Of a stretch of 64,000 bases of DNA, positions 1 through 9,596 are shown piece by piece. Each line of letters starts with the position of its first letter. The first letter of the stretch is position 1. The position numbers and the translations under genes are program-made. Source of the DNA: Bosea vestrisii (GTDB lineage: Bacteria > Pseudomonadota > Alphaproteobacteria > Rhizobiales > Beijerinckiaceae); assembly GCF_030144325.1 (NCBI RefSeq), contig NZ_CP126307.1, positions 1,364,001-1,428,000 on the forward strand, read 5' to 3'. The notes under the pieces are model-generated. The model had not been told where the DNA came from. It saw only the letters and a program-made list of their open reading frames with translations, and made no database searches.

Positions 1-848
1 AGGAAGGCACGCACCTTCGGCTGGAGGTGCTGCCCGCTCGGCACGACGAGCTGGACTGGCGCTGCAGGCGGCTCCCAGTCGCGCATCACCCGCACCAACG
101 TGCCGGCCTCGAGATCGGGAGCGACCTGATAGGACAAGGCGCGAGCGATGCCGCGACCCGAGCGCGCGGCGATCAACGCCGCCTCGACCTCATTGACGAT
201 CAGGCGCGGCGTCACCGTCACGGTTGCGCTGCGCGCGCCACCGGCGAAACGCCAGAGCATGGTCTGGCCGGCCGCGATGCTGGCGATGGTGTCGTGGTCC
301 ACCAGATCGGCCGGCCGCATCGGCGTGCCGCGGCGCTCGAGATAGGCCGGTGCCGCGACCAGCACGCGCCGGACCTCGCCGACCCTGCGCGCGACCAATC
401 GCGAGCTCGGCAGCGGGCCGATCCGGACCGCCAGATGCAGGCCCTCCTCGATCAGGTCGAGGTTGCGGTCGGCCAGCACCAGTTCGATCTGGATCTCCGG
501 ATGCAGGTCGAGGAATTCGGCGACGACCGGCGTGACATGGCGGCGGCCGAAGGCGAGCGGCGCGGTGATCCTGATCAGCCCGCGCATCGGCGCCGCCGTC
601 ACGCCGGAGAGCGAAGCCTCATACTCGGCGAGGATGTTGCGGGCCGAGGTTGCGAGTTCCCGCCCCGCCTCGGTCGCCATCAATTGCCGGGTGGTGCGCG
701 CGATCAGCCTGACGCCGGCCCGCTCCTCCAGCGCGGCAAGCGCCCGCGTCACCGCCGGCCGCGAGCGCCGAAGCTGGCGCGCCGCACCGGCGAGGCTGCC
801 TGTGTCGATGATTGCGACGAAGATGGCGAGTTCGTCGAGTCGATCCAT
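1..848 (-). CDS. LysR-family transcriptional regulator, 3' end cut by window edge
   Basis: DNA-binding regulator of the LysR type. It starts at the ATG at 848 (MDRLDELAIFVAIIDTGSL) and runs leftward off the window, so about 282 codons are visible and only the last few residues are missing. Residues 1-60 form the winged helix-turn-helix (SLAGAARQLRRSRPAVTRAL). Residues from about 90 form the periplasmic-binding-protein-like effector domain (GLIRITAPLAFGRRHVTPVV). It is divergent from the glutathione transferase at 947, the classic layout for a LysR protein controlling its neighbour. The inducer is unknown. The family call is secure; the target is inferred. Confidence 0.93.
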   Translation of the reverse strand, partial: MDRLDELAIFVAIIDTGSLAGAARQLRRSRPAVTRALAALEERAGVRLIARTTRQLMATEAGRELATSARNILAEYEASLSGVTAAPMRGLIRITAPLAFGRRHVTPVVAEFLDLHPEIQIELVLADRNLDLIEEGLHLAVRIGPLPSSRLVARRVGEVRRVLVAAPAYLERRGTPMRPADLVDHDTIASIAAGQTMLWRFAGGARSATVTVTPRLIVNEVEAALIAARSGRGIARALSYQVAPDLEAGTLVRVMRDWEPPAAPVQLVVPSGQHLQPKVRAF

Positions 849-851
849 GAT

Positions 852-870
852 AATTCCATCAGAGGGAATT
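852..870. promoter_or_regulatory. Inverted repeat in lysR/gst divergent region
   Basis: AATTCC, seven bases, then GGAATT form a symmetric inverted repeat directly upstream of the lysR start and about 77 bases before the transferase start. Its place in a divergent LysR intergenic region makes it a candidate operator for autoregulation and for the transferase operon. It does not show the textbook T-N11-A core, so the assignment is tentative. Confidence 0.35.
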
Positions 871-946
871 CTGATTTGCCAATCTATCAGCTATCGCTCA
901 ATTTCTGAAACAATCACACTCCACCTCGCACAATCGCGAGGCCCGC

Positions 947-1573
947 ATGACCCAAGCCAAGATCACGCTCCACGGCACCGCCCTCTCGGGCCACACCCAC
1001 CGCGTCGAGCTCCTGCTGCGCGCACTCGACCTCGATTTCGACTTCGCTCCGGCCCCCGCAGAAGTCCGCCGCAGCGAGGCATACCGGGCGACGCTCAACC
1101 CGCTCGGCCAGATCCCGGTACTGCAGGACGGCGACCTCACCCTGGCCGACAGCAATGCGATCATGGTCTATCTGGCGAAGCGCTACGCCCCGCAGAGCGA
1201 CTGGTTTCCGGCCGAGCCGGTCGCGGCCGCGCAAGTGCAGCGCTGGCTCTCGATCGCCGCCGGCGAGGTCATGCACGGTCCGTCGATCGCCCGGATGATC
1301 GCGCAGTTCGGCTTCCCCGACGACCCGGCGCGGGCCGAGCGTATCGCGGCCCGGCTGCTCGCCTTCATGGAAGGGCATCTCGCTGGCCGCAGTTACCTCG
1401 CCGCCGAACACCCGACGCTCGCCGACCTCGCCTGCTATTCATATGTGGCGCACGCACCCGAAGGCGGCATTCCGCTCGATGCCTATCCGGCAGTGCGGGC
1501 CTGGCTAGCGCGTGTCGAGGCCCTGCCCTTCTTCAAGCCGATCCCGCCATCGCCCATACCCGTGAAAGGCTGA
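947..1573 (+). CDS. Glutathione S-transferase family protein
   Basis: Cytosolic glutathione transferase of 208 residues, the usual family length. The thioredoxin-fold N-terminal domain spans about residues 4-80, with the conserved cis-proline segment GQIPVLQDGDLTLADSNAI; the Ser/His-rich loop LSGHTHRVEL is where the catalytic residue normally lies. The helical C-terminal domain follows (about 90-200). It probably conjugates glutathione to an electrophile or reduces a disulfide, but the substrate cannot be read from sequence. It is followed after 4 bases by a PNPOx-fold gene, so the two are likely cotranscribed, plausibly under the divergent LysR regulator. Confidence 0.92.
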   Translation: MTQAKITLHGTALSGHTHRVELLLRALDLDFDFAPAPAEVRRSEAYRATLNPLGQIPVLQDGDLTLADSNAIMVYLAKRYAPQSDWFPAEPVAAAQVQRWLSIAAGEVMHGPSIARMIAQFGFPDDPARAERIAARLLAFMEGHLAGRSYLAAEHPTLADLACYSYVAHAPEGGIPLDAYPAVRAWLARVEALPFFKPIPPSPIPVKG

Positions 1574-1577
1574 CGCC

Positions 1578-2492
1578 ATGGACGCCTCTCCGTTCCACGA
1601 AGGCGAGTTGGAGGCGCAGGCACGCGCCGGCGAGAGTTCGCGAGGGGGTGGCATCCGCGAGTTCATGCCGGACCAGCACCGCGATTTCTTCGCGCTGCTG
1701 CCCTACCTTTTCGCGGCCGGCCGCGATGCGCAGGGCAGGCCGATCGCGACCATCCTCACCGGGCCGGAAGGCTTCATCACCAGCCCGGCACCGAATGCGC
1801 TCGCCATCGCTGCCCTGCCCGCTCCCGACGATCCGGCCGGTCCCGCACTGAGCGCAAGCGCTCCCATTGGCCTGCTCGGGCTCGATCTGCGCACCCGCCG
1901 CCGCAACCGCGCCAACGGCATCATCAGCGAGCGCGATGGCAACGGGCTGCGGATCGCCGTGACGCAGAGCTTCGGCAACTGCGCCAAGTACATCCAGCTC
2001 AGGCAGCACGCGTTCGCGCCCACCACAGCCGGCACTGCAGCCGAGGAACTCACCAGTCTGGATGAATCGGCCCGGGACTTGGTCCTGCGCTCGGACACGC
2101 TCTTCATCGCCAGCGGCTCGGAAAGCGGGCTCGACATCTCGCATCGCGGCGGCAGGCCGGGCTTCGTCCGGATCGAGGGCGGGCAGCTGACGGTGCCGGA
2201 CTTCGCCGGCAACAGCTATTTCAACACCTTCGGCAATCTGCTGCGCGAGCCGGCCACGTCCCTGCTCTTCATCGATTTCGCGAAGGGAGACCTGCTGCAG
2301 TTGCAGGGCATGGCGGAGATCGTCTGGGACGGGCCTGAGCTGGCCGGCCTCGATGGCGCCAGGCGTCTCATGCACATCGAGGTGACGCGCGCCTGGCGGC
2401 GCAAGGCGGCCCTGCCCTTGCGCTGGGCCGAAGCCGAGCCGGCGCCAACCACATTGGCGACCGGAACCTGGCGGCACCACGAAGCCGCCTGA
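1578..2492 (+). CDS. Pyridoxamine 5'-phosphate oxidase-fold protein
   Basis: A 304-residue protein of the split-barrel flavin-binding superfamily. The N-terminal half has the stretch HRDFFALLPYLFAAGRDAQG and the C-terminal half the strand pattern with GNSYFNTFGNLLREPATSLLF, both typical of large bacterial PNPOx-like proteins found beside glutathione transferases. It probably binds FMN and handles small-molecule redox or detoxification; it is too large and divergent to be the true PdxH. It starts 4 bases after the transferase stop and should share its transcript. Confidence 0.85.
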   Translation: MDASPFHEGELEAQARAGESSRGGGIREFMPDQHRDFFALLPYLFAAGRDAQGRPIATILTGPEGFITSPAPNALAIAALPAPDDPAGPALSASAPIGLLGLDLRTRRRNRANGIISERDGNGLRIAVTQSFGNCAKYIQLRQHAFAPTTAGTAAEELTSLDESARDLVLRSDTLFIASGSESGLDISHRGGRPGFVRIEGGQLTVPDFAGNSYFNTFGNLLREPATSLLFIDFAKGDLLQLQGMAEIVWDGPELAGLDGARRLMHIEVTRAWRRKAALPLRWAEAEPAPTTLATGTWRHHEAA

Positions 2493-2501
2493 CGGCTGGC
2501 C

Positions 2502-2861
2502 TCAGAAGAGCCGCCCGCCCTTGGGCACGTCGAACGAAGGGCCGATCAGCACGACCTCGCCGTCGCTGTCCGGCACGCCCAATGTCAGCACCTCCGACAT
2601 GAACTTGCCGATCTGGCGCGGCGGGAAGTTCACCACCGCCAGCACCTGCCGGCCCGCGAGATCTTCGGGCCGGTAATGCCTGGTGATCTGCGCCGATGAT
2701 TTCTTGCGGCCGATCGTGCCGCCGAAATCGATCACCAGCTTGATCGCCGGCTTGCGCGCTTCGGGAAAGGGAGCGGCCTCGACGATGGTGCCGACACGGA
2801 TGTCGACCTTCAGGAAATCATCGAAGCCGATCTCTGCGGCGATCTCGGTGGGCTCGCTCAA
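2502..2861 (-). CDS. csaA: CsaA-type tRNA-binding protein
   Basis: A 119-residue single OB-fold protein of the tRNA-binding/CsaA family (VDIRVGTIVEAAPFPEARKP; LAVVNFPPRQIGKFMSEVL; final VPKGGRLF). The family binds the tRNA elbow or acts as an export-related chaperone. The start is TTG at 2861: its first bases overlap the chemoreceptor stop (TTGA), and GGGAGG lies a few bases upstream inside the chemoreceptor's last codons, so initiation is likely coupled. It ends convergently 9 bases from the PNPOx gene. Confidence 0.9.
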   Translation of the reverse strand: MSEPTEIAAEIGFDDFLKVDIRVGTIVEAAPFPEARKPAIKLVIDFGGTIGRKKSSAQITRHYRPEDLAGRQVLAVVNFPPRQIGKFMSEVLTLGVPDSDGEVVLIGPSFDVPKGGRLF

Positions 2862-4828
2862 AATTCCTCCCAGCCGCGATCGCCGCCATTGGCGACCTTG
2901 CGCGCGGCGCTGCCATGAGTCTGCACGGGCGCGGCGGCGCGCGCCGGGCGCGGCGCAGGCGCCGCAGCCTTGGCCATCTTGCTCGCCATAGTCTTCAAGG
3001 CAACGACATCGCCGCTGAGCCGGAAGCGCCCGACCAGCGCGGCGAGCCTGTCGGCCTCCTGGGCCAGCGCCTGCGAGGCGGCGGTCGACTGCTCGGCCAT
3101 GGCGGCGTTCTGCTGCGTCGCCTGGTCCATCTCGTTGACCGCGGTGTTGACCTCCTGCAGCCCGGTCGCCTGCTCCTGGGCCGCCGAGGCGATCTCGGCG
3201 ACCAGCGAGGTGACCCGCGTGATCTCGCCGGACATGCGGCCAAGCGCGCTGCCGGTCTGGCCGACCAGAGCGACGCCCTTCTCGACCTCGATGGACGAGG
3301 CGGTGATCAGCCCCTTGATCTCCTTGGCCGCCTCGGCCGAACGCTGGGCCAGCGCCCGGACCTCGGAGGCGACGACGGCAAAGCCCTTGCCGGCGTCGCC
3401 GGCACGGGCCGCCTCGACCGAGGCGTTGAGTGCGAGCAGGTTGGTCTGGAAGGCGATCTCGTCGATGACGCCGACGATCTGCGAGATTTCCTCAGCCGAC
3501 TTCTCGATGCCGCCCATCGCGGCGACCGCATCGCGGACGATCTCGCCCGATTGCTCGGCCTCACCCTTGACCTGGCTGGTGGCGAGGCTGGCCTGGCGCG
3601 CGCCCTCCGCAGTCTGGCGCACGGTGGCGGTCAACTGGTCGAGCGCGGTTGCGGTCTCTTCGACCGAGGAGGCCTGCTGCTCGGTGCGGCTGGCAAGGTC
3701 ATCGGCCGCCTGACTGATCTCGCCGGCGCCAGCCTTCATGCTCTCGGTGTTGGTCGCGATCTGCCGCATCGTCTCTTCGAGATGCACCATCGCAGCATTG
3801 AAGTCGTTCTTGAGCTTGGCGTATTCGGCGCTGAAGGAGGCCTCGATGCGGTAGGTCAGGTCACCCTCGGTCAGGCGCTCAAGGCCGGCGCCGAGCGCAT
3901 CGACGACGACGGCCTGCTTCTTCGCCTCCTCGCCGCGCTGCGCCTCGTTGAGGCTGCGCTGCGTATCGGCAGCCCGGCGCTGCTCGCCGGCATCGGCTTC
4001 GGCCTGGGTCTTCTCGGCTTCGACCTGCTGCTTCATCAGCGCCGCGTCACGGAAGACGACGAGCGCACGCGCCATGCTACCGACCTCGTCCTGGCGTTCC
4101 TGATAGGCGATCGGCGCCTTGAGGTCGCCGGCGGCCAGCGCGCTCATATTGCCGGCGACCGCGCGCAGCATCCCGGAAGCGCGGCGGCTCAGCATGATGA
4201 CGAGCCCGAGCAGCAGCAGCGCCAGCGGCACCAGCACCACGGCGACATCCTTGATCATGCCGTAGAAGGCCACGTCGACCGCATGAACATGCATCCCGGT
4301 CCCGATCGCCCACTGCCATTTCTGCACGCCAGCCACATAGGAGATCTTCAGCGAGGGATCCTTGTCGCCGATTCTCAACCACATGTAGTCGACGAAGCCG
4401 GCTCCCTTGGTCCGCGCCGTATCGGTGAGTTCCTTGACGAAGAGCTTGCCGGTCGGGTCCTTGAGCGGCGACATGTCGGTGCCGACCAGCTTCGGGCTGG
4501 CATGGGCGATGTTGACGCCGTCATAGCGGATAACGAAGAAGTAGTTGCCGTCGTCGAAGCGGGCATTGGCGATCGCGTCGAGCGCGAGCTTCTGCGCGTC
4601 GGCGTCCTTGAGCTCGCCCTTCTCCACCTTCGCCACATAGGCGTTCACCGTGGAGGCTGCGGCCTCGACCGCATTCTTCACCTCGGCCCGCTTGAGATCG
4701 AGCATGTCGATGCGCGCCTGCCGGAGCGTCACGGCAACACTCGCGACCGTAACGACCGCGGCCAGGATCGCGACCAGCCCGAACGAGCGGCTGATCGACA
4801 GCGCAGTAAGCTTCTTCATCAACGACAT
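2858..4828 (-). CDS. Methyl-accepting chemotaxis protein with Cache sensor
   Basis: Inner-membrane chemoreceptor of 656 residues from the ATG at 4828. A first membrane segment (about 14-34) is followed by a periplasmic single-Cache domain (FDDGNYFFVIRYDGVNIAH), a second membrane segment rich in Val/Leu near 195-212, a HAMP domain, and the signalling hairpin with the conserved tip EIAFQTNLLALNASVEAA. The very C-terminus is GWEEF, resembling the xWExF pentapeptide that tethers CheR/CheB. It would signal to CheA/CheW encoded elsewhere. An in-frame upstream extension to 4909 exists but lacks sense as protein, so the later start is preferred. Confidence 0.95.
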   Translation of the reverse strand: MSLMKKLTALSISRSFGLVAILAAVVTVASVAVTLRQARIDMLDLKRAEVKNAVEAAASTVNAYVAKVEKGELKDADAQKLALDAIANARFDDGNYFFVIRYDGVNIAHASPKLVGTDMSPLKDPTGKLFVKELTDTARTKGAGFVDYMWLRIGDKDPSLKISYVAGVQKWQWAIGTGMHVHAVDVAFYGMIKDVAVVLVPLALLLLGLVIMLSRRASGMLRAVAGNMSALAAGDLKAPIAYQERQDEVGSMARALVVFRDAALMKQQVEAEKTQAEADAGEQRRAADTQRSLNEAQRGEEAKKQAVVVDALGAGLERLTEGDLTYRIEASFSAEYAKLKNDFNAAMVHLEETMRQIATNTESMKAGAGEISQAADDLASRTEQQASSVEETATALDQLTATVRQTAEGARQASLATSQVKGEAEQSGEIVRDAVAAMGGIEKSAEEISQIVGVIDEIAFQTNLLALNASVEAARAGDAGKGFAVVASEVRALAQRSAEAAKEIKGLITASSIEVEKGVALVGQTGSALGRMSGEITRVTSLVAEIASAAQEQATGLQEVNTAVNEMDQATQQNAAMAEQSTAASQALAQEADRLAALVGRFRLSGDVVALKTMASKMAKAAAPAPRPARAAAPVQTHGSAARKVANGGDRGWEEF

Positions 4829-4942
4829 GGTCGCCCCTTGCGAACGTGATTCTCGAAATTCGCAAGAAACGGCTAATGCCTGCTTAACGCTGCCACGATT
4901 TCGCCACAATCGCCGGTTGCTGACTACAATCTGTGATTGCGC

Positions 4943-5671
4943 TCAGATCGCCGGGGCGTAATCGTCGCCTTCCTCGCCGCGCATGCGCTCGCGCCGCGGT
5001 GTCCGTCGAACGCCCGAGCAGAGCGTGCGGGCAAGACCGCGCAACGGCGCCGTCAGCCGGTGGACGTCCTCGACGCGCGTCATGATCTGGCCTGCCGTCT
5101 TCAGCTCACGGTCGAGCTTCGCCATGGTGCGCGACAGCTCGGGCTCGTCATCCTCCAGCCAGGTGTCGAGCACGCGCGCCATCAGCAGCGTCGCGCCCCT
5201 GACCCGGACGGAGCCGAGGTCATCCTCGGTCGGGATACCCGCCGAAGCCAGCAGATAGCGCCAGGAATTCACCGAATTGCGCCCGAGCGCGGCGAGAGCC
5301 AGCGGCTGGCGCCGCAGATGCGGCATCAGCGCCTTCAGGCCGGCCTTGTAGGGCGCGAGCGCATCGAGCCGGCGCATCACCAGGTCGAAGACGCGCTCCT
5401 TGTAGGATTCCTCCGCCAGGTCGTCGGAACTGCCGGCCAGCACGGCATCGTCGAGAATGCGACCCAGGCCGCCGAGAATCGCGAGCTTCGAAGGGAAGAG
5501 GCCACGCAGTTCGGTGAGGTTGATCCCGGCTTCGCGAGCGATCGCCGGCAGTTCGATCTCGTCCCAGCCCTGCGTCGCGGCCAACCGGAACAGGGCATCG
5601 ACCACGGCGCGCCGCGGATCGGGCTTTGCAGCGGGTTTCTCGGCCTCGGGGGAAACGGGTTTGCGCGCCAT
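4943..5671 (-). CDS. TetR/COQ9-like helical protein
   Basis: A 242-residue protein with a TetR-like N-terminus: residues 18-65 read as a helix-turn-helix (IELPAIAREAGINLTELRGL, then FPSKLAILGGL). The C-terminal half is helical (MPHLRRQPLALAALGRNSVN). Such proteins are annotated either as TetR-family regulators or, when the ligand half resembles COQ9, as ubiquinone-biosynthesis lipid-binding proteins. Both have the same fold, and I cannot decide between them. It lies between the chemoreceptor and proC on the same strand. The basic/acidic tail after residue 215 looks disordered. Confidence 0.75.
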   Translation of the reverse strand: MARKPVSPEAEKPAAKPDPRRAVVDALFRLAATQGWDEIELPAIAREAGINLTELRGLFPSKLAILGGLGRILDDAVLAGSSDDLAEESYKERVFDLVMRRLDALAPYKAGLKALMPHLRRQPLALAALGRNSVNSWRYLLASAGIPTEDDLGSVRVRGATLLMARVLDTWLEDDEPELSRTMAKLDRELKTAGQIMTRVEDVHRLTAPLRGLARTLCSGVRRTPRRERMRGEEGDDYAPAI

Positions 5672-5739
5672 CGGTATCTCTCCTGTCGCGAATTGATGGA
5701 GAGAAGCTAGGCCTTGCGCGGGCTGGTTGAAAGGCCGCC

Positions 5740-6555
5740 TCAGCCGGAAAGCTCCTCGGCGCGGCGTTTGGCAGCAGCGACCGCGCGTCGCATCAATGGC
5801 GCAAGGCCATTGTCGGCCATCAACACTTCGAGCGCCGCAGCGGTCGTGCCGCCGGGCGAGGTCACGTTCTGGCGCAGTGTCGCCGGCGGCAAAGGCGACT
5901 GGAACAGCATCTCGCCCGCGCCTTCAATGGTGGCGCGCGCCAGCCGCTCGGCGAGATCTGCCGGCAGACCCGCCGCGGTCCCGGCCGCGGCGAGGCATTC
6001 GACCATGTTGAAGACATAGGCCGGCCCCGAACCGGAGACGGCGGTGACGGCATCGATCAGCCCTTCATCCGAGAGCCACTCGACTTTGCCGACACCGGCA
6101 AGCAGCGCATCAGCCAGCTGCCGCTGTACGTCGCTCACGCCCTCGCCTGCGGCGGCAGCGGTGACCCCGCGCTTGACCGAGGCCGGCAGGTTCGGCATGG
6201 CGCGGATGATAGCGCCGGCATTGGGCAGGCGAGCCGAGAGGTCGCCGAGCGTCTTGCCGGCGAGGATCGAGATCAGCAGCGTCCTCGGGCCGATCAGCGC
6301 CTGGACGGCGGGCGCGGCCGTGTCGAGCATCTGCGGCTTGGTGGCGAGCACCACGACTTCGGCTTGTGCCGGAGCAACGGGGTTGACGGCCATGCCCTCG
6401 GCAGCGGCGAGGGCTTGCATCTCGTTCGAGATATGCGGGTCGATCAGCGTGATCCCCGCCCCTTTCACACCAATGCGCAGCCAGCCCTCGAGCATGGCGC
6501 CGCCCATCTTGCCGGCCCCGACGAGGGTGAGCGATTGCGGAAGCGGGCTGGGCAT
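5740..6555 (-). CDS. proC: Pyrroline-5-carboxylate reductase
   Basis: Catalyses the last step of proline synthesis, NAD(P)H-dependent reduction of pyrroline-5-carboxylate, in the cytoplasm. The 271-residue length is normal. The Rossmann glycine motif VGAGKMGGAM lies at residues 12-21, and the C-terminal dimerisation/active-site region carries AVSGSGPAYVFNMVE and TSPGGTTAAALEVL, hallmarks of ProC. It sits between ybjN and the TetR/COQ9-like gene on the same strand with small gaps (83 and 68 bases), so an operon is plausible. Confidence 0.97.
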   Translation of the reverse strand: MPSPLPQSLTLVGAGKMGGAMLEGWLRIGVKGAGITLIDPHISNEMQALAAAEGMAVNPVAPAQAEVVVLATKPQMLDTAAPAVQALIGPRTLLISILAGKTLGDLSARLPNAGAIIRAMPNLPASVKRGVTAAAAGEGVSDVQRQLADALLAGVGKVEWLSDEGLIDAVTAVSGSGPAYVFNMVECLAAAGTAAGLPADLAERLARATIEGAGEMLFQSPLPPATLRQNVTSPGGTTAAALEVLMADNGLAPLMRRAVAAAKRRAEELSG

Positions 6556-6607
6556 GGCTTCTCTCCGGTCGATGCGCGGTTACGCACGGACCTGAACCGC
6601 CAAGCGC

Positions 6608-6628
6608 GGCCCGGGTCAAGCCCGGGCC
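6608..6628. repeat. GC-rich hairpin between proC and ybjN
   Basis: GGCCCGGG, loop TCAAG, then CCCGGGCC: a perfect 8-bp stem in the 83-base gap between ybjN and proC. No T-run follows on either strand, so it is not a classical terminator. The loop core (GGGTCAAGCCC) matches that of the dispersed palindromes at 54 and 56-57 kb, so it may be a minimal member of the same family. Confidence 0.4.
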
Positions 6629-6638
6629 TGGCCGGTGC

Positions 6639-7151
6639 TCACGCTTCGCCGACCGTCTCCAGCAACGCGCCTTCGAGTGCCTCGCGCGCGCTCTTGCCGG
6701 CCCAGACCACGAACTGGAAAGCCTGGTAATAGCGCTCGCAGGCGTCGATCGCCGCCTTGATCAGCCCGGCTGCCTGCTCCTCGGTCGGCTCGGCGCCGCC
6801 GGAGAGCAGGAGCGCGTGGCGATACATCACCACGTTCTCGCGGCTCCAGAGATCGAAATGCCCGAGCCAGAGCTGCTCGTTGACGAGGCTGACGAGGTTC
6901 ATGACCTCGTTGCGGCGCCGGTCCGGCACCTTGAGGTCGAAGGCGCAGGCGATGTGGATCGACTCCACCTCGGAGAGCCAGGTGATCGCAACGTGATAAT
7001 CGGCCCAGCCACCGGTGACGGAGACGGAGAGTTCGTCATCGCTGTCGCGATCGAAGCTCCAGTCGTTCAGCGCGGCCAGGCGTTCGACGAGGTCGAGGGG
7101 GTTAGAGGGGCGTTCGGTATCGGCGTCCAGATCAAGGTCCATCATGCCCAA
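6639..7151 (-). CDS. YbjN domain-containing protein
   Basis: A 170-residue cytosolic protein of the YbjN family, which adopts a type III secretion chaperone-like fold. The signature region includes DLVERLAALNDWSFDRDSDD near the N-terminus and the later NLVSLVNEQLWLGHFDLWS. YbjN proteins affect motility and stress responses in enterobacteria, but the biochemical role is unknown. In alphaproteobacteria it is often next to proC, as here. The start ATG at 7151 sits beside an acidic N-terminus (MMDLDLDAD); a start two residues later is equally possible. Confidence 0.88.
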   Translation of the reverse strand: MGMMDLDLDADTERPSNPLDLVERLAALNDWSFDRDSDDELSVSVTGGWADYHVAITWLSEVESIHIACAFDLKVPDRRRNEVMNLVSLVNEQLWLGHFDLWSRENVVMYRHALLLSGGAEPTEEQAAGLIKAAIDACERYYQAFQFVVWAGKSAREALEGALLETVGEA

Positions 7152-7435
7152 GGTCCAACAGCCGGCATCTGACCTTTAAGGGCAGGCGCGGCTTGTCTGA
7201 GAACGGGTACACGGCGACTGGAAAAGCGTAAGGCACACAACCCGACAAGAAAGCCGCTGGGCGACCTTCACTCCGTCGAACCACCCCTTGAGGCAGGGCC
7301 GAACGACGAATCACCTCTCTTCATCGACGATAGCGCAGGCCGGTTAACCCGCCCACAACGCGATGCAGACTCTGCGGATTCGGACGTCGGCTCAATCCCT
7401 ACGCGCGACTGTCCACAGCGCGCGCCGGAACGGGC

Positions 7436-7690
7436 TCATTCCTTTGCCGCGCGCGCCTCGAGCGCCGCAAGCCGGGCAGCGAGCTTGTCGTTCTCCTCGC
7501 GCGCCAGCAGCGCCATCTCACGCACTGCCTCGAATTCCTCGCGCGTCACGACGTCGAGATCGCGCAGCAGCCGCTCGATCTGCGTCTTGATCACGGTCTC
7601 GACCTCGCGGCGCACGCCCTGCGCCGCGCCGGCCGCATCGGTCGCCAGCCGGGCGATATCGTCGAGGATACGGTTGGACGTGCTGACCAT
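7436..7690 (-). CDS. ubiK: UbiK-family ubiquinone biosynthesis accessory factor
   Basis: An 84-residue small protein of the BMFP/UbiK family. N-terminal amphipathic helix (NRILDDIARLATDAAGAAQG) and C-terminal coiled coil (EEFEAVREMALLAREENDKL) match the family, which trimerises, binds membrane lipid and assists aerobic ubiquinone assembly together with UbiJ-like partners. The start at 7690 gives the usual family length; the reading frame extends further upstream but without homology. The 284-base gap to ybjN (7152-7435) contains no gene or RNA that I can recognise. Confidence 0.88.
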   Translation of the reverse strand: MVSTSNRILDDIARLATDAAGAAQGVRREVETVIKTQIERLLRDLDVVTREEFEAVREMALLAREENDKLAARLAALEARAAKE

Positions 7691-7885
7691 CGAAGCTCTC
7701 CGGCGGGCGCCCCATGCGCCTGCCGGGAGATATGGCGAAGGAGCGTCCACAGCGCAATCACCGTGGCGCGACGGGTTCGTTCCGGCCCTCGCCTGCCCTA
7801 TCTGGACCTGACCGATGGTTGCGCCTACAACGAGCGCCGCAGGGAAGACCAGCAATCCGAGCCCAAACAATGGGCGGGAGGCGTC

Positions 7886-8425
7886 ATGTCGGTTCGTTCT
7901 TACGGCCTCGTTCTGGGGCCGCTTGTTGCGCTTGCGCTCGCAGGCTGCCAGGAAACCACCACCGCCGCGCGGCCGCGCGTCGATGCGCCGGGCGTCCCGG
8001 TCTCGGTCCAGAGCATCTCCGGTGCCCCCGACCAGGTGACGGCGCATTTCGCCGGCCTGCTCGGCGAGGCCGCAGCCGAGCGCAAGATGGAGATCGTCCC
8101 GGGCGACAAGCCGGCCCGTTTCCGGGTGCGCGGCTATCTCACCGCCCAGCCGACCGAGGATGGCCAGACCGCTCTCGCCTTCGTCTGGGACGTCTATGAC
8201 GAGAGCAAGAAGCGGGCGCAGCGGGTCCAGGGCGAGAGCCTCGGCCGACGCGGCGGAGGCTCCGACCCATGGGCCGGCATCGACCAGACCATCGTCGCCA
8301 AGGCCGCATCCGAATCGGCCGACGCGATCGCGAGCTTCCTGACGACGGCGCCAGTGCCCGAGCCGAAGGAAGACGCTAAGGGCAAGACACGCACGGCCCA
8401 GGCGGCTCCCGAAAAGAAGCGCTAG
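7886..8425 (+). CDS. Predicted lipoprotein of unknown function
   Basis: A 179-residue lipoprotein. The signal peptide ends in the lipobox LALAGC with Cys21 as the lipidated residue, so the protein is anchored to a membrane and faces the periplasm. The body (VSVQSISGAPDQVTAHFAGL; FRVRGYLTAQPTEDGQTALA) resembles the DUF-type alphaproteobacterial lipoproteins that carry a beta-rich domain. The C-terminus is Lys/Glu-rich and probably disordered. The ATG at 7886 is preceded by GGGAGG at 7876-7881, deciding the start. Gene is divergent from ubiK across a 195-base gap with no other feature that I can see. Function unknown. Confidence 0.8.
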   Translation: MSVRSYGLVLGPLVALALAGCQETTTAARPRVDAPGVPVSVQSISGAPDQVTAHFAGLLGEAAAERKMEIVPGDKPARFRVRGYLTAQPTEDGQTALAFVWDVYDESKKRAQRVQGESLGRRGGGSDPWAGIDQTIVAKAASESADAIASFLTTAPVPEPKEDAKGKTRTAQAAPEKKR

Positions 8426-8638
8426 TCGCTCAGCTCGCGGCCCGCGTGCGCCTTCGGGTCGAATGCGTCGCAGATATCCCGGACAACGTGCATCATTCGC
8501 GGGTGCAGTGCAGCATTTGCATGGGGACGCCGCGCCTCCTCGGTCGACTCGACGTCATCACGCTGTTATGAGCCCTTCGAAACTGAGCCGCCCCCGCTCG
8601 GACGGCTCGCCTTGACCCGCGTTTCTGGTGCGCCCGGC

Positions 8639-9583
<945 letters not shown>

Positions 9584-9596
9584 TGGGAACGGGGCG

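Noticed and set aside
2915..4849. Long plus-strand reading frame over the chemoreceptor
   Set aside because: High-GC antisense shadow: low-complexity Arg/Gly/Leu-rich product with no family features, while the minus strand encodes a clear chemoreceptor.
7152..7435. Possible RNA gene in the ybjN-ubiK gap
   Set aside because: No tRNA cloverleaf, SRP-RNA core or 6S-like structure could be recognised.
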